Assembly (NCBI RefSeq): GCF_023370775.1
Contig: NZ_JAMCCQ010000001.1
Span: forward strand, 806,001 to 870,000
Length of the DNA: 64,000 nucleotides
Origin: Marivita sp. GX14005
Lineage (GTDB): Bacteria > Pseudomonadota > Alphaproteobacteria > Rhodobacterales > Rhodobacteraceae
Direction: 5' to 3'
The notes under the pieces are model-generated. The model was given only the letters and a program-made list of their open reading frames with translations. It was not told the origin of the DNA and did not search any database. Positions within the stretch are counted from its first letter, which is position 1. Each line of letters starts with the position of its first letter. Positions 8,474 through 17,791 of this stretch are shown here, piece by piece. The translations under genes and the position numbers were made by a program.

Positions 8474-9490
8474 ATGAGCTTCATCAGGAAATTTGCCCAA
8501 ATGGGCACAGCGGTCTCGGTTGCCGCGCTTCTGGCCGTTGCACCGGCGGCGGCAAAAGAATTCAAGATCGCGGTCGGCGACGGGGCCGGCGGCACGCAGG
8601 AAGCGCTGGGCAAGGCGTTCATCGAGGCGCTGGAGAAGGAAACCGACGGCGAACATACCGGAAAGCTCTTCCTCAACGGTCAGCTCGGCTCCGAGCAGGA
8701 CACTGTGAACGACGCCGCGATTGGCCTTCTCGATTTCTCGATCCTTGCGATCAACAACATCACACCCTTTTCGCCCACCGTCGGCACGCTGACGCTGCCC
8801 TACATGATCCTCAGCCTTGAGGATGCGGTGAAGCTGACCCAAGGGCCGGTGGGTCAGGAACTGGTCGAGAACACGGTGCGCGACGCGGGCGTTCGGATCA
8901 TCGGCTGGGCCTATTCCGGCTTCCGCGTTCTGACCAATTCGAAGAAGCCGGTCGAGACGGTCGCGGACCTGCAAGACCTGGTGATCCGCGTTCCCAAGAA
9001 CGAAATCATGATCGCAACCTATCAGTCCTGGGGCGTGAACCCGACCCCGATGGCATGGTCCGAAACCTTTGCAGGCCTGCAGACCGGCGTGGTCGACGGT
9101 CAGGACAACCCCTATATCACCGTCTACGCGATGAAGTTCGACGAAGTGCAGAAATATATCACCAACCTGCGCTACCTCTTCTCGATCGAGCCGCTGGTGA
9201 TTTCCGAGGCGGTGTTCCAGGATCTCTCCGAGGAAGAACAACAGGCCGTGCTGGCCGCAGGTCAGGCCGCGACGGAGTTTTCCGAGCAGTATCTTCGCGA
9301 TCAGGAAGCCAAGATCAAGGAAGAGCTCGTCTCGCGCGGGATGGAGATCACCGATCCGGCGAATGATGAGCAGGAGTTCATTGATCTGGCCACCAAGGCG
9401 GTCTGGCCGCAGTTCTACGATTCGATCGGCGGTATCGACAAGCTGAACGAAGCCCTTGCGGAAATCGGTCGCGACCCGGTCACTGAATAA
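8474..9490 (+). CDS. tauK: TRAP transporter substrate-binding protein TauK
   Basis: This is the periplasmic DctP-family receptor of a tripartite ATP-independent transporter; in this operon the substrate is most likely taurine. The 338-residue product has a Sec signal (residues 1-27, ending APAAA) and family features such as GTQEALGKAFIEAL, the LFLNGQLGSEQD segment and GLQTGVVDGQDNP with the conserved arginine region IRVPKNE before it. The ATG at 8474 has GGGAGGAAG directly upstream. A strong hairpin follows the gene before tauL. Specificity is inferred from the neighbours tauXY and xsc. Confidence 0.85.
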   Translation: MSFIRKFAQMGTAVSVAALLAVAPAAAKEFKIAVGDGAGGTQEALGKAFIEALEKETDGEHTGKLFLNGQLGSEQDTVNDAAIGLLDFSILAINNITPFSPTVGTLTLPYMILSLEDAVKLTQGPVGQELVENTVRDAGVRIIGWAYSGFRVLTNSKKPVETVADLQDLVIRVPKNEIMIATYQSWGVNPTPMAWSETFAGLQTGVVDGQDNPYITVYAMKFDEVQKYITNLRYLFSIEPLVISEAVFQDLSEEEQQAVLAAGQAATEFSEQYLRDQEAKIKEELVSRGMEITDPANDEQEFIDLATKAVWPQFYDSIGGIDKLNEALAEIGRDPVTE

Positions 9491-9518
9491 GACCTCTCCC
9501 TGTGTGACCGCGACCGAG

Positions 9519-9547
9519 CGGAGAAGCGCACCTCATGCGCTTCTCCG
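9519..9547 (+). promoter_or_regulatory. Intercistronic hairpin between tauK and tauL
   Basis: CGGAGAAGCGC and GCGCTTCTCCG form a perfect 11-bp stem with a seven-base loop, 29 bases after the tauK stop and just before the tauL ribosome site. There is no T run, so it is more likely an mRNA-stabilising or partial attenuating structure than a full terminator. Such structures would let the binding protein be made in excess over the membrane subunits. Confidence 0.65.
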
Positions 9548-9567
9548 ACCAACCAAGGAGTGCCTCG

Positions 9568-10119
9568 ATGTTTGCCAAGATCTTCAACAACATAGAAAGC
9601 ATCATCTGCCGCACCCTGCTAAGCGGTTTCGTGCTGCTGCTTTTCGTTCAGATCATCTCGCGGGAAGTGTTCGACTACTCGTTCTCGTGGATCGAGGAAT
9701 TGTCGGTCTATATGTTCGTCTGGTTCGTCTTTTTCGGCGCCAGCTACGCCGCATTGAAAAGCGCGCATAACCGCGTGACGTTCCAGTTCCGGTTCCTGCC
9801 GCATCGCTACATCAAATACATCGAAGCCTTCGCCGACCTGTTCTGGATCGGGTTCAACGTGATCTTCATCTGGATGTCCTACGATTTCGTCTTCAACAAG
9901 ATGAACAAGTTCTGGAAAAGCCAGACGCTCGGGATCGAGATGAAGTGGGTCTATATCGTCCTGCCCATCGCCTTCACGCTGATGACGATCCGTATCCTTC
10001 AGGTCAATTACATCAAGCTGGTGCGCGGCGAAGAGATCGCCGATCCCGACCAGATCGACCTTGACACGATCAAGGCGGAAACCCTGCGCGACGCGGATCC
10101 CGCGCGCAAGGAGGATTGA
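9568..10119 (+). CDS. tauL: TRAP transporter small membrane subunit TauL
   Basis: The 183-residue DctQ-family protein has four predicted membrane helices (about residues 12-32, 43-65, 82-105 and 125-145) and the SWIEELSVYMFVWFVFFG signature of the small TRAP subunit, which bridges the binding protein and the large permease. The ATG at 9568 follows AAGGAG at 9555-9560. It lies between tauK and tauM in the normal gene order. Family assignment is secure; the substrate is inferred from context. Confidence 0.88.
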   Translation: MFAKIFNNIESIICRTLLSGFVLLLFVQIISREVFDYSFSWIEELSVYMFVWFVFFGASYAALKSAHNRVTFQFRFLPHRYIKYIEAFADLFWIGFNVIFIWMSYDFVFNKMNKFWKSQTLGIEMKWVYIVLPIAFTLMTIRILQVNYIKLVRGEEIADPDQIDLDTIKAETLRDADPARKED

Positions 10120-10123
10120 TCCA

Positions 10124-11464
10124 ATGGAAGCCGAAATCACGTCCATCCTTTTCGGATCGTTCCTGGTCCTGCTGCTGATCGGCGCGCCGATCACCGTGGC
10201 GCTTGGCGTCTCGTCGCTGATCTCGTTCCTTTACCTGGGCGACAACCCGATCAAGTTCGTGCAGATCGCCTTCACCTCGGTCGGCTCCTTCCCATTGATG
10301 GCGCTGCCGGCCTTCATCCTGGCGGGTGCGCTGATGGAAGCGGCAGGGATTTCCAAGCGGCTCATCAGCGTCGCCGAAAGCTTCGCCGGCCCGTTCACCG
10401 GCGGTATCTCGGCAGCGACGGTCATGGCCTGCCTGTTCTTCGGCGCGATCTCCGGCTCGGGTCCGGCAACCACCGCTGCCGTGGGGATGCTGATGATCCC
10501 GGCGATGATCAACCGTGGATATGACCGCGGCTATGCCTCTGCTGTCACGGCCTCCTCGGGCGGTCTGGGCATCGTCATTCCGCCGTCGATCCCGATGGTC
10601 ATCTTCGGCATCGCCGCGCTCGGTATGGCGCCGCCCGCCGAAGCAATTGCTGAACATGGCACGTTCCAGTCCGTGTCGATCTCCAAGCTCTTCATCGCGG
10701 GCTTTGTCCCGGCCTTCCTCATCGCATCCTCGCTGCTCTTCATGAACTATCTTCTGTCCAAGAAGCGCGGCTATTCGGGCAGCGCTGACGGTTGGTCGGT
10801 CTCGCTCATCGGCACGCAGCTTTACAAAGGCTTCTGGTCGCTGATGGCGCCGCTCGTGATCCTTGGCGGGATCTACACCGGCTTCTTCACCCCGACCGAG
10901 GCCGCCATCGTCGCCATCGCCTACACGATCTTCGTGGGCGTCGTGATCTACCGGGAACTGACGTGGAAATCGCTTTTCCAGTCGCTCGAAGCGACGACAT
11001 GGCTCACCGGGCGCGTTCTGCTCATCCTCTTCACGGCTACGGTGTTCGGCCGCCTGCTGGTCGAGAACCAGATCCCCGCGCTGATCGCGGACTCTATGCT
11101 CAGCATGACGACGAATATCTACATCATCTGGGCGCTCATCATCTTCTTCCTTCTCTTTGTCGGCATGTTCATGGAAACGCTGGCGACGATCCTGATCCTC
11201 GTGCCGGTGATGCTGCCCGTGGCCTATAGCGTCGGGATCGATCCGATCCATTTCGGTGTGGTCATGGTCTGCGCGCTCGGCATCGGGTTCCAGACCCCGC
11301 CGCTGGGGGAGAACCTTTTCATCGCATCGGGCATCTCGAATATCACCATCGAGGAAATCTCGCTCCGCGCGCTGCCGTTCGCGCTGGTGAACACCATCGC
11401 CATTTTCATCATCGCCTATGTGCCGGAACTGTCGCTCTGGCTGCCACGGCTGCTGGGTTATTGA
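10124..11464 (+). CDS. tauM: TRAP transporter large permease TauM
   Basis: The 446-residue DctM-family protein is the ion-coupled permease of the transporter, with about 12 membrane helices and recognisable segments GAISGSGPATTAAVG, GGLGIVIPPSIPM and GIGFQTPPLGENLF. The ATG at 10124 has AAGGAGGA upstream, four bases after the tauL stop, so the two subunits are translationally linked. The following usp gene starts 13 bases later. Substrate (taurine) is inferred from tauXY and xsc downstream. Confidence 0.88.
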   Translation: MEAEITSILFGSFLVLLLIGAPITVALGVSSLISFLYLGDNPIKFVQIAFTSVGSFPLMALPAFILAGALMEAAGISKRLISVAESFAGPFTGGISAATVMACLFFGAISGSGPATTAAVGMLMIPAMINRGYDRGYASAVTASSGGLGIVIPPSIPMVIFGIAALGMAPPAEAIAEHGTFQSVSISKLFIAGFVPAFLIASSLLFMNYLLSKKRGYSGSADGWSVSLIGTQLYKGFWSLMAPLVILGGIYTGFFTPTEAAIVAIAYTIFVGVVIYRELTWKSLFQSLEATTWLTGRVLLILFTATVFGRLLVENQIPALIADSMLSMTTNIYIIWALIIFFLLFVGMFMETLATILILVPVMLPVAYSVGIDPIHFGVVMVCALGIGFQTPPLGENLFIASGISNITIEEISLRALPFALVNTIAIFIIAYVPELSLWLPRLLGY

Positions 11465-11477
11465 GGAGGCCGGGACC

Positions 11478-11987
11478 ATGAAACCGTCAATCACGAATAT
11501 CCTGTTCGCCACCAACCTGACGCATAATTCGACCTTTGCACTGGCTCACACCGCCAGCATTGCGCAGGCGATGGGCGCGGATATCCATGTGCTGCATGTG
11601 AACGAGCCGGTGTCGGAGGACGCCAAGATCACTTTCGAGCTGTTCGTGCTGAACGAGGAAGCGCGCAAGACCGCCGCGCAGCGCCGCCACGAGATGGTGC
11701 GCAAGATCCTCGAGGAACGCCAGGCCCGCTTCTGGGCCGCGCTCGATGACGAGGATCGCGCGATCCGCGATCAGGTCACATCGGTCGAGGTGACGGACGG
11801 CTATCCGGCCGAAGTGATCCTGCGCCGCGCCAAGGAGCTTGGCTGCGATCTCATCGTGATGGGAGCGCATGACCACGGCCTTTCGCATACCTTTCTCGGC
11901 ACGACGGCAAAGCGCGTTCTGCGCCGTTCCGAGATACCGACGATGATCGTGCCCTACCGGGACGATCCCGAAACACCCAGGAAATGA
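11478..11987 (+). CDS. Universal stress protein (UspA family) of the TRAP operon
   Basis: The 169-residue cytoplasmic protein has the UspA fold: NILFATNLTHNSTFALAHTASIA at the N terminus and the nucleotide-binding end DLIVMGAHDHGLSHTFLGTTAKRVLRRS, close to the G-x2-G-x9-G-S/T ATP motif. Usp proteins encoded next to TRAP transporters (for example TeaD with TeaABC) can regulate transport, so a similar role is plausible. It starts 13 bases after tauM with GAGGAGG upstream and its stop precedes the tauX start by 11 bases. Confidence 0.85.
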   Translation: MKPSITNILFATNLTHNSTFALAHTASIAQAMGADIHVLHVNEPVSEDAKITFELFVLNEEARKTAAQRRHEMVRKILEERQARFWAALDDEDRAIRDQVTSVEVTDGYPAEVILRRAKELGCDLIVMGAHDHGLSHTFLGTTAKRVLRRSEIPTMIVPYRDDPETPRK

Positions 11988-11998
11988 AGGAGACACCG

Positions 11999-12397
11999 AT
12001 GACGACCACACTCGACAAGACCCTGACCGCGCAAGACCTCGCCGACACGTTCGACGCGTTCAACCGCCACGACATCGATGGCGTGATGACCCATTTCGCG
12101 GATGATTGCGTTTTCTACACCGTTGGCGGCGATGAGAAATACGGCACCAAGATCGAAGGCGCCAAGGCCATCGCCGATGCGTTCTCGGCCGTCTGGGGCG
12201 GCATGAAGGATGCCCATTGGGATCATCATTCGCATTTCGTGCATGGCGACCGCGCGGTTTCGGAATGGACCTTTTCGGGCACCGACGCGAACGGCATGCG
12301 CGTCGAAGCCGAAGGCGCCGATCTGTTCACGCTGCGCGATGGCAAGATCGTCGTGAAGCAGGCCCTGCGCAAGCAGCGCCCCCCGTTCAAGGCCTAA
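11999..12397 (+). CDS. tauX: Taurine dehydrogenase small subunit TauX (SnoaL/NTF2-like)
   Basis: The 132-residue product has a SnoaL/NTF2-like fold (DTFDAFNRHDIDGVMTHFADDCVF near residues 16-36), the same type and size as the small subunit of the Paracoccus/Rhodobacter taurine dehydrogenase. The position directly before tauY and xsc supports the assignment. Its precise role in the enzyme is not known. The ATG at 11999 has AAGGAG at 11988-11993; an ATG at 11984 overlaps the usp stop but is too far upstream of that site. Confidence 0.82.
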   Translation: MTTTLDKTLTAQDLADTFDAFNRHDIDGVMTHFADDCVFYTVGGDEKYGTKIEGAKAIADAFSAVWGGMKDAHWDHHSHFVHGDRAVSEWTFSGTDANGMRVEAEGADLFTLRDGKIVVKQALRKQRPPFKA

Positions 12398-12434
12398 CCC
12401 CCGCTCACCCACCGTTTCATTGGAGGACATGACG

Positions 12435-13838
12435 ATGCCCGATGGCTCTATCCCTCTGACCTGGCCCAAGTCCAGCTACGATCCGAAATACGACCCGATC
12501 CTCGATGCAGGGCCGGGACACAACCGCGATTTCGCGCCGACCTACTGGATCGGCACGGCGGGCCCCGCGCCCGACGATGACGGCCCCGTCACCGCCGATA
12601 TCGAGGCGGATGTGGTCGTCATCGGCTCGGGATATACCGGCCTGTCCACCGCGATCCACCTCGCCAAGGATCACGGCATGAAGCCGGTGGTTCTGGAGGC
12701 GAACACCGTGGCCTGGGGATGCTCCACCCGCAATGGCGGGCAGGCGCAGATTTCCTCGGGCCGGCTGAAGCGATCCCAGTGGATCAAGCGCTGGGGCGTG
12801 GATGTCGCACGCGGGATGCACCGCGAGGTGTCCGAGGCGTTCGAACTGTTCGAGGACCTGATCGCCGATGACGATGTGCAATGCGATCCGCAACCGGGCG
12901 GTCACTACTATATCGCGCATCGCGACAAGGTCATGGACGGGCTGAAGAACGAATGCCGGGTTCTCAACGACACGTTCGGCTATGGCGCGAAAATCCTGTC
13001 GCGCGAGGAACTGCATGAAAACCACGTTCGCGATCAGGAAGCCGCCGGCGCACTTTGGGAGCCGGACGGCACCTGCGTTCATGCGGCCAAGCTGGCCTAC
13101 GGCTACCTGCGCATGGCCCGCCGTCTGGGTGCCAAGGTGCATACCGCAAGCCCGGTCATGGGCTGGCAACAGCGCGGCGAGTGGCATTACCTGCGCACGC
13201 CCGGCGGCATCGTCAAGACCAGGTCGGTTGCCATCGCGACCGCCGGTTATACGCCCGTCGGTCTGCACAAGCGCACGAAGCATCGGCTCATGCCGATCCT
13301 GTCGAACTCGATGGTCACGCGGCCGCTCACCAAGGCCGAGCTCGACGAGTGCGGCATCCAGGTCAAGTCGCCGCTGACCGACACGCGCACGCTGCGGCAC
13401 TATTACCGCCTGCTGCCGGACAACCGGGTGCAGATCGGATCGCGCAGTGCCGTCACCGGGCGCGATGCGGAGAACGACAAGCATCTGCAATTGCTTCGCA
13501 AGGGTCTGGCGCGCAAGTTTCCCGCGCTCGACGGGATCAGCCTCGACTATTCGTGGTGGGGCTGGGTCGATGTGAGCCACGACATGATGCCGCGCATTTT
13601 CCAGCCCGATCCGCAATCGCGCATCTTTTACGCGATGGGCTATGGCGGCAATGGTGTGATGTATTCCGCGCAGGCCGGGCGCCGCATGGCGCAGCTTGTC
13701 GCCGGACAAAAGACGGAGGCGTTCGATCTGCCGATCTTCACTTCGCCGCTTCCCGGTCACGGCCCCTTGACACCGTTCCGCAGGATGGGCCAGCGCATAG
13801 CCTATGTCTGGTATCACCTCAAAGACGAAGTCATCTGA
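12435..13838 (+). CDS. tauY: Taurine dehydrogenase large subunit TauY (FAD)
   Basis: TauY oxidises taurine to sulfoacetaldehyde and ammonium, passing electrons to a cytochrome-type acceptor. The 467-residue product belongs to the DAO/gamma-glutamylputrescine oxidase family: an N-terminal dinucleotide site VVVIGSGYTGLS (GxGxxG at about 64-69), the flavin-site segment CSTRNGGQAQISSG at about 96-109, and the C-terminal GYGGNGVMYSAQAGRRMAQ. The ATG at 12435 lies seven bases after GGAGGA, whereas the ATG at 12429 is too close to it. It follows tauX and precedes xsc. No signal peptide is seen. Confidence 0.85.
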   Translation: MPDGSIPLTWPKSSYDPKYDPILDAGPGHNRDFAPTYWIGTAGPAPDDDGPVTADIEADVVVIGSGYTGLSTAIHLAKDHGMKPVVLEANTVAWGCSTRNGGQAQISSGRLKRSQWIKRWGVDVARGMHREVSEAFELFEDLIADDDVQCDPQPGGHYYIAHRDKVMDGLKNECRVLNDTFGYGAKILSREELHENHVRDQEAAGALWEPDGTCVHAAKLAYGYLRMARRLGAKVHTASPVMGWQQRGEWHYLRTPGGIVKTRSVAIATAGYTPVGLHKRTKHRLMPILSNSMVTRPLTKAELDECGIQVKSPLTDTRTLRHYYRLLPDNRVQIGSRSAVTGRDAENDKHLQLLRKGLARKFPALDGISLDYSWWGWVDVSHDMMPRIFQPDPQSRIFYAMGYGGNGVMYSAQAGRRMAQLVAGQKTEAFDLPIFTSPLPGHGPLTPFRRMGQRIAYVWYHLKDEVI

Positions 13839-13866
13839 AATCCCTCGAGTTTCAAGGAGAAAACCT

Positions 13867-15645
13867 ATGAAAATGACCACCGAAGAAGCCTTTGTGAAGG
13901 TTCTGCAGCGCCATGGCATCCAGCATGCGTTCGGGATCATCGGTTCGGCCATGATGCCGATCTCCGATCTCTTTCCGCGCGCCGGCATCACCTTCTGGGA
14001 TTGCGCCCATGAAGGCTCCGCCGGGATGATGGCCGATGGCTACACACGCGCCACCGGCGAGATGTCGATGATGATCGCGCAGAACGGCCCCGGCATCACC
14101 AACTTCGTGACCGCCGTGAAAACCGCCTACTGGAACCACACGCCGCTCCTGCTGGTCACGCCGCAGGCCGCCAACAAGACAATCGGTCAGGGCGGCTTTC
14201 AGGAAGTCGAGCAGATGAAGCTGTTCGAGGACATGGTCGCCTATCAGGAGGAGGTGCGCGATCCGTCCCGCGTGGCGGAGGTTCTGACCCGCGTCATCAG
14301 CCAGGCCAAGCGTCTGTGCGGCCCGGCGCAGATCAACATCCCGCGCGATTTCTGGACACAGGTGGTGGATATCGAGATCCCCGATCCGATCGAATTCGAA
14401 TCCTCCCCGGGCGGCTCCAACTCGGTTGCCGAGGCGGCGAAGCTGCTGTCGAACGCGAAGAACCCGGTCATCCTCAACGGCGCCGGCGTCGTTCTCAGCG
14501 AAGGCGGCATCGAAGCGTCCAAGCAACTGGCGGAGCGTCTCGATGCGCCGGTCTGCGTCGGCTACCAGCACAACGATGCGTTCCCCGGCAATCATCCGCT
14601 CTTTGCCGGACCGCTGGGCTATAACGGCTCGAAGGCCGGCATGGAGCTGATCAGCAAGGCGGATGTCGTTCTGTGCCTCGGCACGCGCCTCAATCCGTTC
14701 TCGACACTGCCGGGCTACGGGATCGATTACTGGCCGACGGATGCCAAGATCATCCAGGTCGATATCAACCCCGACCGCATCGGCCTGACCAAGAAAGTCA
14801 CCGTCGGCATCGTCGGCGATGCGGCCAAGGTGGCGAACGGTATTCTGTCGCAACTGTCGGACAATGCCGGTGACGAGGGCCGCGAGGAGCGCCGCAACCG
14901 CATCGCGGAGACGAAATCCAAATGGGCGCAGCAGCTCAGCTCGATGGATCACGAGGAAGACGATCCCGGCACGAACTGGAACGAACGTGCCCGCGCGGCC
15001 AAGCCCGACTGGATGAGCCCGCGCATGGCGTGGCGCGCGATCCAGGCGGCGCTGCCGAAGGATGCGATCATCTCTTCGGATATCGGCAACAACTGCGCCA
15101 TCGGCAACGCTTACCCGTCCTTCGAGGAAGGCCGGAAGTATCTCGCTCCGGGTCTTTTCGGGCCTTGCGGCTACGGCCTGCCGGCCATCGTCGGCGCCAA
15201 GATCGGGCGCCCGGATGTTCCGGTCGTCGGGTTCGCCGGTGACGGGGCTTTCGGCATCGCGGTCAACGAGCTGACGGCAATCGGCCGGGGCGAGTGGCCG
15301 CCGATCACGCAGATCGTCTTCCGCAACTACCAGTGGGGCGCGGAGAAGCGGAACTCGACACTCTGGTTCGACGACAATTTCGTCGGTACCGAACTCGATG
15401 AGCAGGTCAGCTATGCCGGCATCGCCAAGGCCTGCGGCCTGAAGGGCGTTGTTGCGCGCACCATGGAAGAGCTGACCGATGCGCTGAACCAGGCGATCAA
15501 GGATCAGATGGAGAACGGCAAGACGACGCTGATCGAGGCGATGATCAACCAGGAGCTGGGCGATCCGTTCCGCCGCGACGCGATGAAGAAGCCGGTCCAG
15601 GTGGCAGGCGTTTCGTCCTCCGACATGGCGCACGCCGCGGAATAA
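13867..15645 (+). CDS. xsc: Sulfoacetaldehyde acetyltransferase Xsc
   Basis: This thiamine-diphosphate enzyme splits sulfoacetaldehyde with phosphate into acetyl phosphate and sulfite, the C-S bond-breaking step of taurine catabolism. The 592-residue product has the ThDP glutamate in CAHEGSAGMMADGYTRA (Glu49) and the ThDP/Mg motif starting GDGAFGIAVNE at about residue 458. The segment NYQWGAEKRNSTLWFDDNF near residues 490-510 is a hallmark of Xsc rather than acetolactate synthase. The ATG at 13867 has AAGGAGA upstream. A strong intrinsic terminator follows the gene. Confidence 0.95.
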   Translation: MKMTTEEAFVKVLQRHGIQHAFGIIGSAMMPISDLFPRAGITFWDCAHEGSAGMMADGYTRATGEMSMMIAQNGPGITNFVTAVKTAYWNHTPLLLVTPQAANKTIGQGGFQEVEQMKLFEDMVAYQEEVRDPSRVAEVLTRVISQAKRLCGPAQINIPRDFWTQVVDIEIPDPIEFESSPGGSNSVAEAAKLLSNAKNPVILNGAGVVLSEGGIEASKQLAERLDAPVCVGYQHNDAFPGNHPLFAGPLGYNGSKAGMELISKADVVLCLGTRLNPFSTLPGYGIDYWPTDAKIIQVDINPDRIGLTKKVTVGIVGDAAKVANGILSQLSDNAGDEGREERRNRIAETKSKWAQQLSSMDHEEDDPGTNWNERARAAKPDWMSPRMAWRAIQAALPKDAIISSDIGNNCAIGNAYPSFEEGRKYLAPGLFGPCGYGLPAIVGAKIGRPDVPVVGFAGDGAFGIAVNELTAIGRGEWPPITQIVFRNYQWGAEKRNSTLWFDDNFVGTELDEQVSYAGIAKACGLKGVVARTMEELTDALNQAIKDQMENGKTTLIEAMINQELGDPFRRDAMKKPVQVAGVSSSDMAHAAE

Positions 15646-15659
15646 CCGCACATGATCCC

Positions 15660-15700
15660 GGTCCCGGCCCCGCGCAGGGCCGGGACCTTTTTCTTTTTCC
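15660..15700 (+). terminator. Intrinsic terminator/attenuator between xsc and tauZ
   Basis: A perfect 11-bp stem (GGTCCCGGCCC at 15660-15670 with GGGCCGGGACC at 15677-15687, loop CGCGCA) is followed at once by TTTTTCTTTTT. This is a classical intrinsic terminator 15 bases after the xsc stop. Because tauZ and pta follow in the same direction, it may act as an attenuator, or tauZ-pta may have a separate promoter. Confidence 0.85.
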
Positions 15701-15716
15701 CGATACGAGGTGTGTC

Positions 15717-16751
15717 ATGCAACTGGCCTGGACGCCGAAGACGGTCACCACGACATTGCGTGAGACCTTTCAAACCAACATTCAGGGCTTTCTCGTCGCC
15801 ACTGTCATCGCTGTCGCGGCGCAGTTCCTGTCTGAGCATTACGGCGCGCCGGCAATGCTGCTCGCGCTGCTTCTGGGCATCGCCTTTCACTTTCTCGCCG
15901 AGGAAGGCGCATGCAAACCGGGCATCGAGTTCACCGCTCGCACCGTGCTACGGATCGGCGTTGCGCTTCTTGGCGTGCGCATCAGCGCGGAGCTGATGAT
16001 CGGGCTGGGCGGCGATCTGATCGGGCTGGTGATAGCCGGCGTCGTGGCGACCATCGGCTTCGGGCTTCTGGGCGCACGCATCCTCGGACGCGGCTGGCGC
16101 TTTGGCTTGCTGACCGGCGGATCGGTGGCGATCTGCGGCGCTTCGGCTGCGATGGCGATCTCCGCCGTTCTTCCGCGCAATGAACATTCCGAGCGGAACC
16201 TGATCTTCACTGTCCTGTCCGTCACCGTGCTTTCGACCGTGGCGATGGTCGCCTACCCGATTCTCGCGCAGGTGTTCGAGTTCAATGACGAGGTCGCGGG
16301 CGTCTTCCTTGGCGGCACGATTCACGACGTCGCACAGGTCGTCGGCGCGGGCTTCTCTGTGTCTGAGGAAACCGGCGAGGTCGCGACGCTGGTCAAGCTG
16401 ATCCGTGTGGCGATGCTGGCGCCGGTCGTGCTCGTCATCTCGCTCGTCATGCGCCGCTATGTCGAGGATACCGCGACGGACGGCAAGCGCCCGCCGCTTC
16501 TGCCCTTTTTCGTGATCGGCTTTTTGTTCTTCGCCGCGCTCAATTCCTTCGGCCTGATCCCGGCGGTCGTGTCGGACGCGATGTCGAGCCTGTCGCGCTG
16601 GGCGCTGCTCATCTCGATCGCGGCGGTGGGTATGAAAACGTCGCTCAAGCGCATCCTCGATGTCGGCGGGCAGGCGATCCTGCTGATCGTCGCCGAGACG
16701 ATCTTTATCGCGGCGCTCGTGCTGATCGGCGTTGCATTGCTCGGGCATTGA
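15717..16751 (+). CDS. tauZ: Putative sulfite/sulfate exporter TauZ (YeiH family)
   Basis: The 344-residue membrane protein belongs to the YeiH/Cons_hypoth698 family (PF03601), the family of TauZ/SuyZ exporters in sulfonate-degrading alphaproteobacteria. About ten helices are visible, with the family segments [36 protein letters not shown] near residue 140 and [15 protein letters not shown] near residue 200. Here it would remove the sulfite released by Xsc, or sulfate after oxidation. The ATG at 15717 follows ACGAGG. It lies between xsc and pta, which supports the role; transport has not been shown from sequence. Confidence 0.82.
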   Translation: MQLAWTPKTVTTTLRETFQTNIQGFLVATVIAVAAQFLSEHYGAPAMLLALLLGIAFHFLAEEGACKPGIEFTARTVLRIGVALLGVRISAELMIGLGGDLIGLVIAGVVATIGFGLLGARILGRGWRFGLLTGGSVAICGASAAMAISAVLPRNEHSERNLIFTVLSVTVLSTVAMVAYPILAQVFEFNDEVAGVFLGGTIHDVAQVVGAGFSVSEETGEVATLVKLIRVAMLAPVVLVISLVMRRYVEDTATDGKRPPLLPFFVIGFLFFAALNSFGLIPAVVSDAMSSLSRWALLISIAAVGMKTSLKRILDVGGQAILLIVAETIFIAALVLIGVALLGH

Positions 16752-16762
16752 GGAACAGGCAG

Positions 16763-17791
16763 ATGAACCCGATTGAACAGATCCTGGCCAATGCGGCCAA
16801 TACGAACCGAACCATCGTTCTGAGCGAAGGCGCCGATCCGCGTGTCGTGGCCGCCGCGTCGGACGCGCGGGATCGTGGCATTGCGCAGCTGATCCTGGTG
16901 GGTCCGATGACGCTGATGCAGGAGCAATTCGCCCGTGCTGGACTGAGCGTCGAGCCGGGGATTGACCTGCACGATCCAGAGACCTCGCCGCTGCAGGACG
17001 ATCTTGCGCAGGTGTTCTACGAAAGACGAAAGCACAAGGGCGTGACGCCGGAGGCCGCGCGGCAAGCTGTGCGCAATCCGCATGTCTATGCCGCCGCGCT
17101 CGTCGCGTCGGGGCGGGCCGATGGCACGATCGGCGGCGCGGTGACCTCGACCGCGGAAATCGTGCGCACGGCCATTCAGGTGATCGGCCCGCACAAGGAC
17201 GCGCCGCTCGTGTCCAGCTTTTTCCTCATGCTGCTGGAAGCCGAGCACCATACCAAACCCGGAGCCTATGTCTTTGCCGATTGCGGGCTGGTGATCGATC
17301 CCGACGCGCGCGAATTGGCGCTGATCGCCGGCGCGTCCGCACGGTCCTTTGCCGAACTGACCGCCGCTACTCCGCGCGTGGCGATGCTGTCCTTCTCGAC
17401 CCATGGCAGCGCGCAGCACCCGGCGGTGACAAAGGTGGCTGAAGCGACCGCTCTTGCCAAGGAAGCTTGGCCGGACCTGCTGATCGACGGGGATCTGCAA
17501 TTCGATGCCGCTTTCGTACCGTCCGTCGCGGCGGCGAAGGCGCCGGACTCGCCACTCGGCGGCAATGCCAATGTGTTCGTTTTCCCGAACCTCGACAGCG
17601 GCAACATCGGCTACAAGATCGCGCAGCGGATCGGTGGAGCCACAGCAATCGGCCCGATCCTGCAGGGGCTTGCCAAACCCGCCAATGACCTGTCGCGGGG
17701 CTGCTCCGCACAAGACATCGTTCACATGATCGCCGTGACCTGCGCACAAGCGGCCGCCGCGGCGCGTCTGACAGAGGAGACACCGGCATGA
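16763..17791 (+). CDS. pta: Phosphate acetyltransferase Pta
   Basis: Pta converts the acetyl phosphate made by Xsc to acetyl-CoA, linking taurine carbon to central metabolism. The 342-residue product is the short single-domain form: [19 protein letters not shown] near the N terminus, [20 protein letters not shown], and [16 protein letters not shown] followed by [20 protein letters not shown]. The ATG at 16763 has GAGGAA seven bases upstream; an ATG at 16748 overlaps the tauZ stop but lacks a site. Its stop overlaps the start of the cupin gene (ATGA). Confidence 0.93.
   Translation: MNPIEQILANAANTNRTIVLSEGADPRVVAAASDARDRGIAQLILVGPMTLMQEQFARAGLSVEPGIDLHDPETSPLQDDLAQVFYERRKHKGVTPEAARQAVRNPHVYAAALVASGRADGTIGGAVTSTAEIVRTAIQVIGPHKDAPLVSSFFLMLLEAEHHTKPGAYVFADCGLVIDPDARELALIAGASARSFAELTAATPRVAMLSFSTHGSAQHPAVTKVAEATALAKEAWPDLLIDGDLQFDAAFVPSVAAAKAPDSPLGGNANVFVFPNLDSGNIGYKIAQRIGGATAIGPILQGLAKPANDLSRGCSAQDIVHMIAVTCAQAAAAARLTEETPA

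Noticed and set aside
8474-11464. Assignment of the TRAP transporter to isethionate (IseKLM)
   Set aside because: tauX and tauY (amine dehydrogenase) are next to it, whereas an isethionate dehydrogenase is not seen, so taurine is the better guess.
13852-15651. Open frame of 599 codons on the minus strand opposite xsc
   Set aside because: It exactly shadows xsc, which has all catalytic motifs. The antisense product shows no motif.
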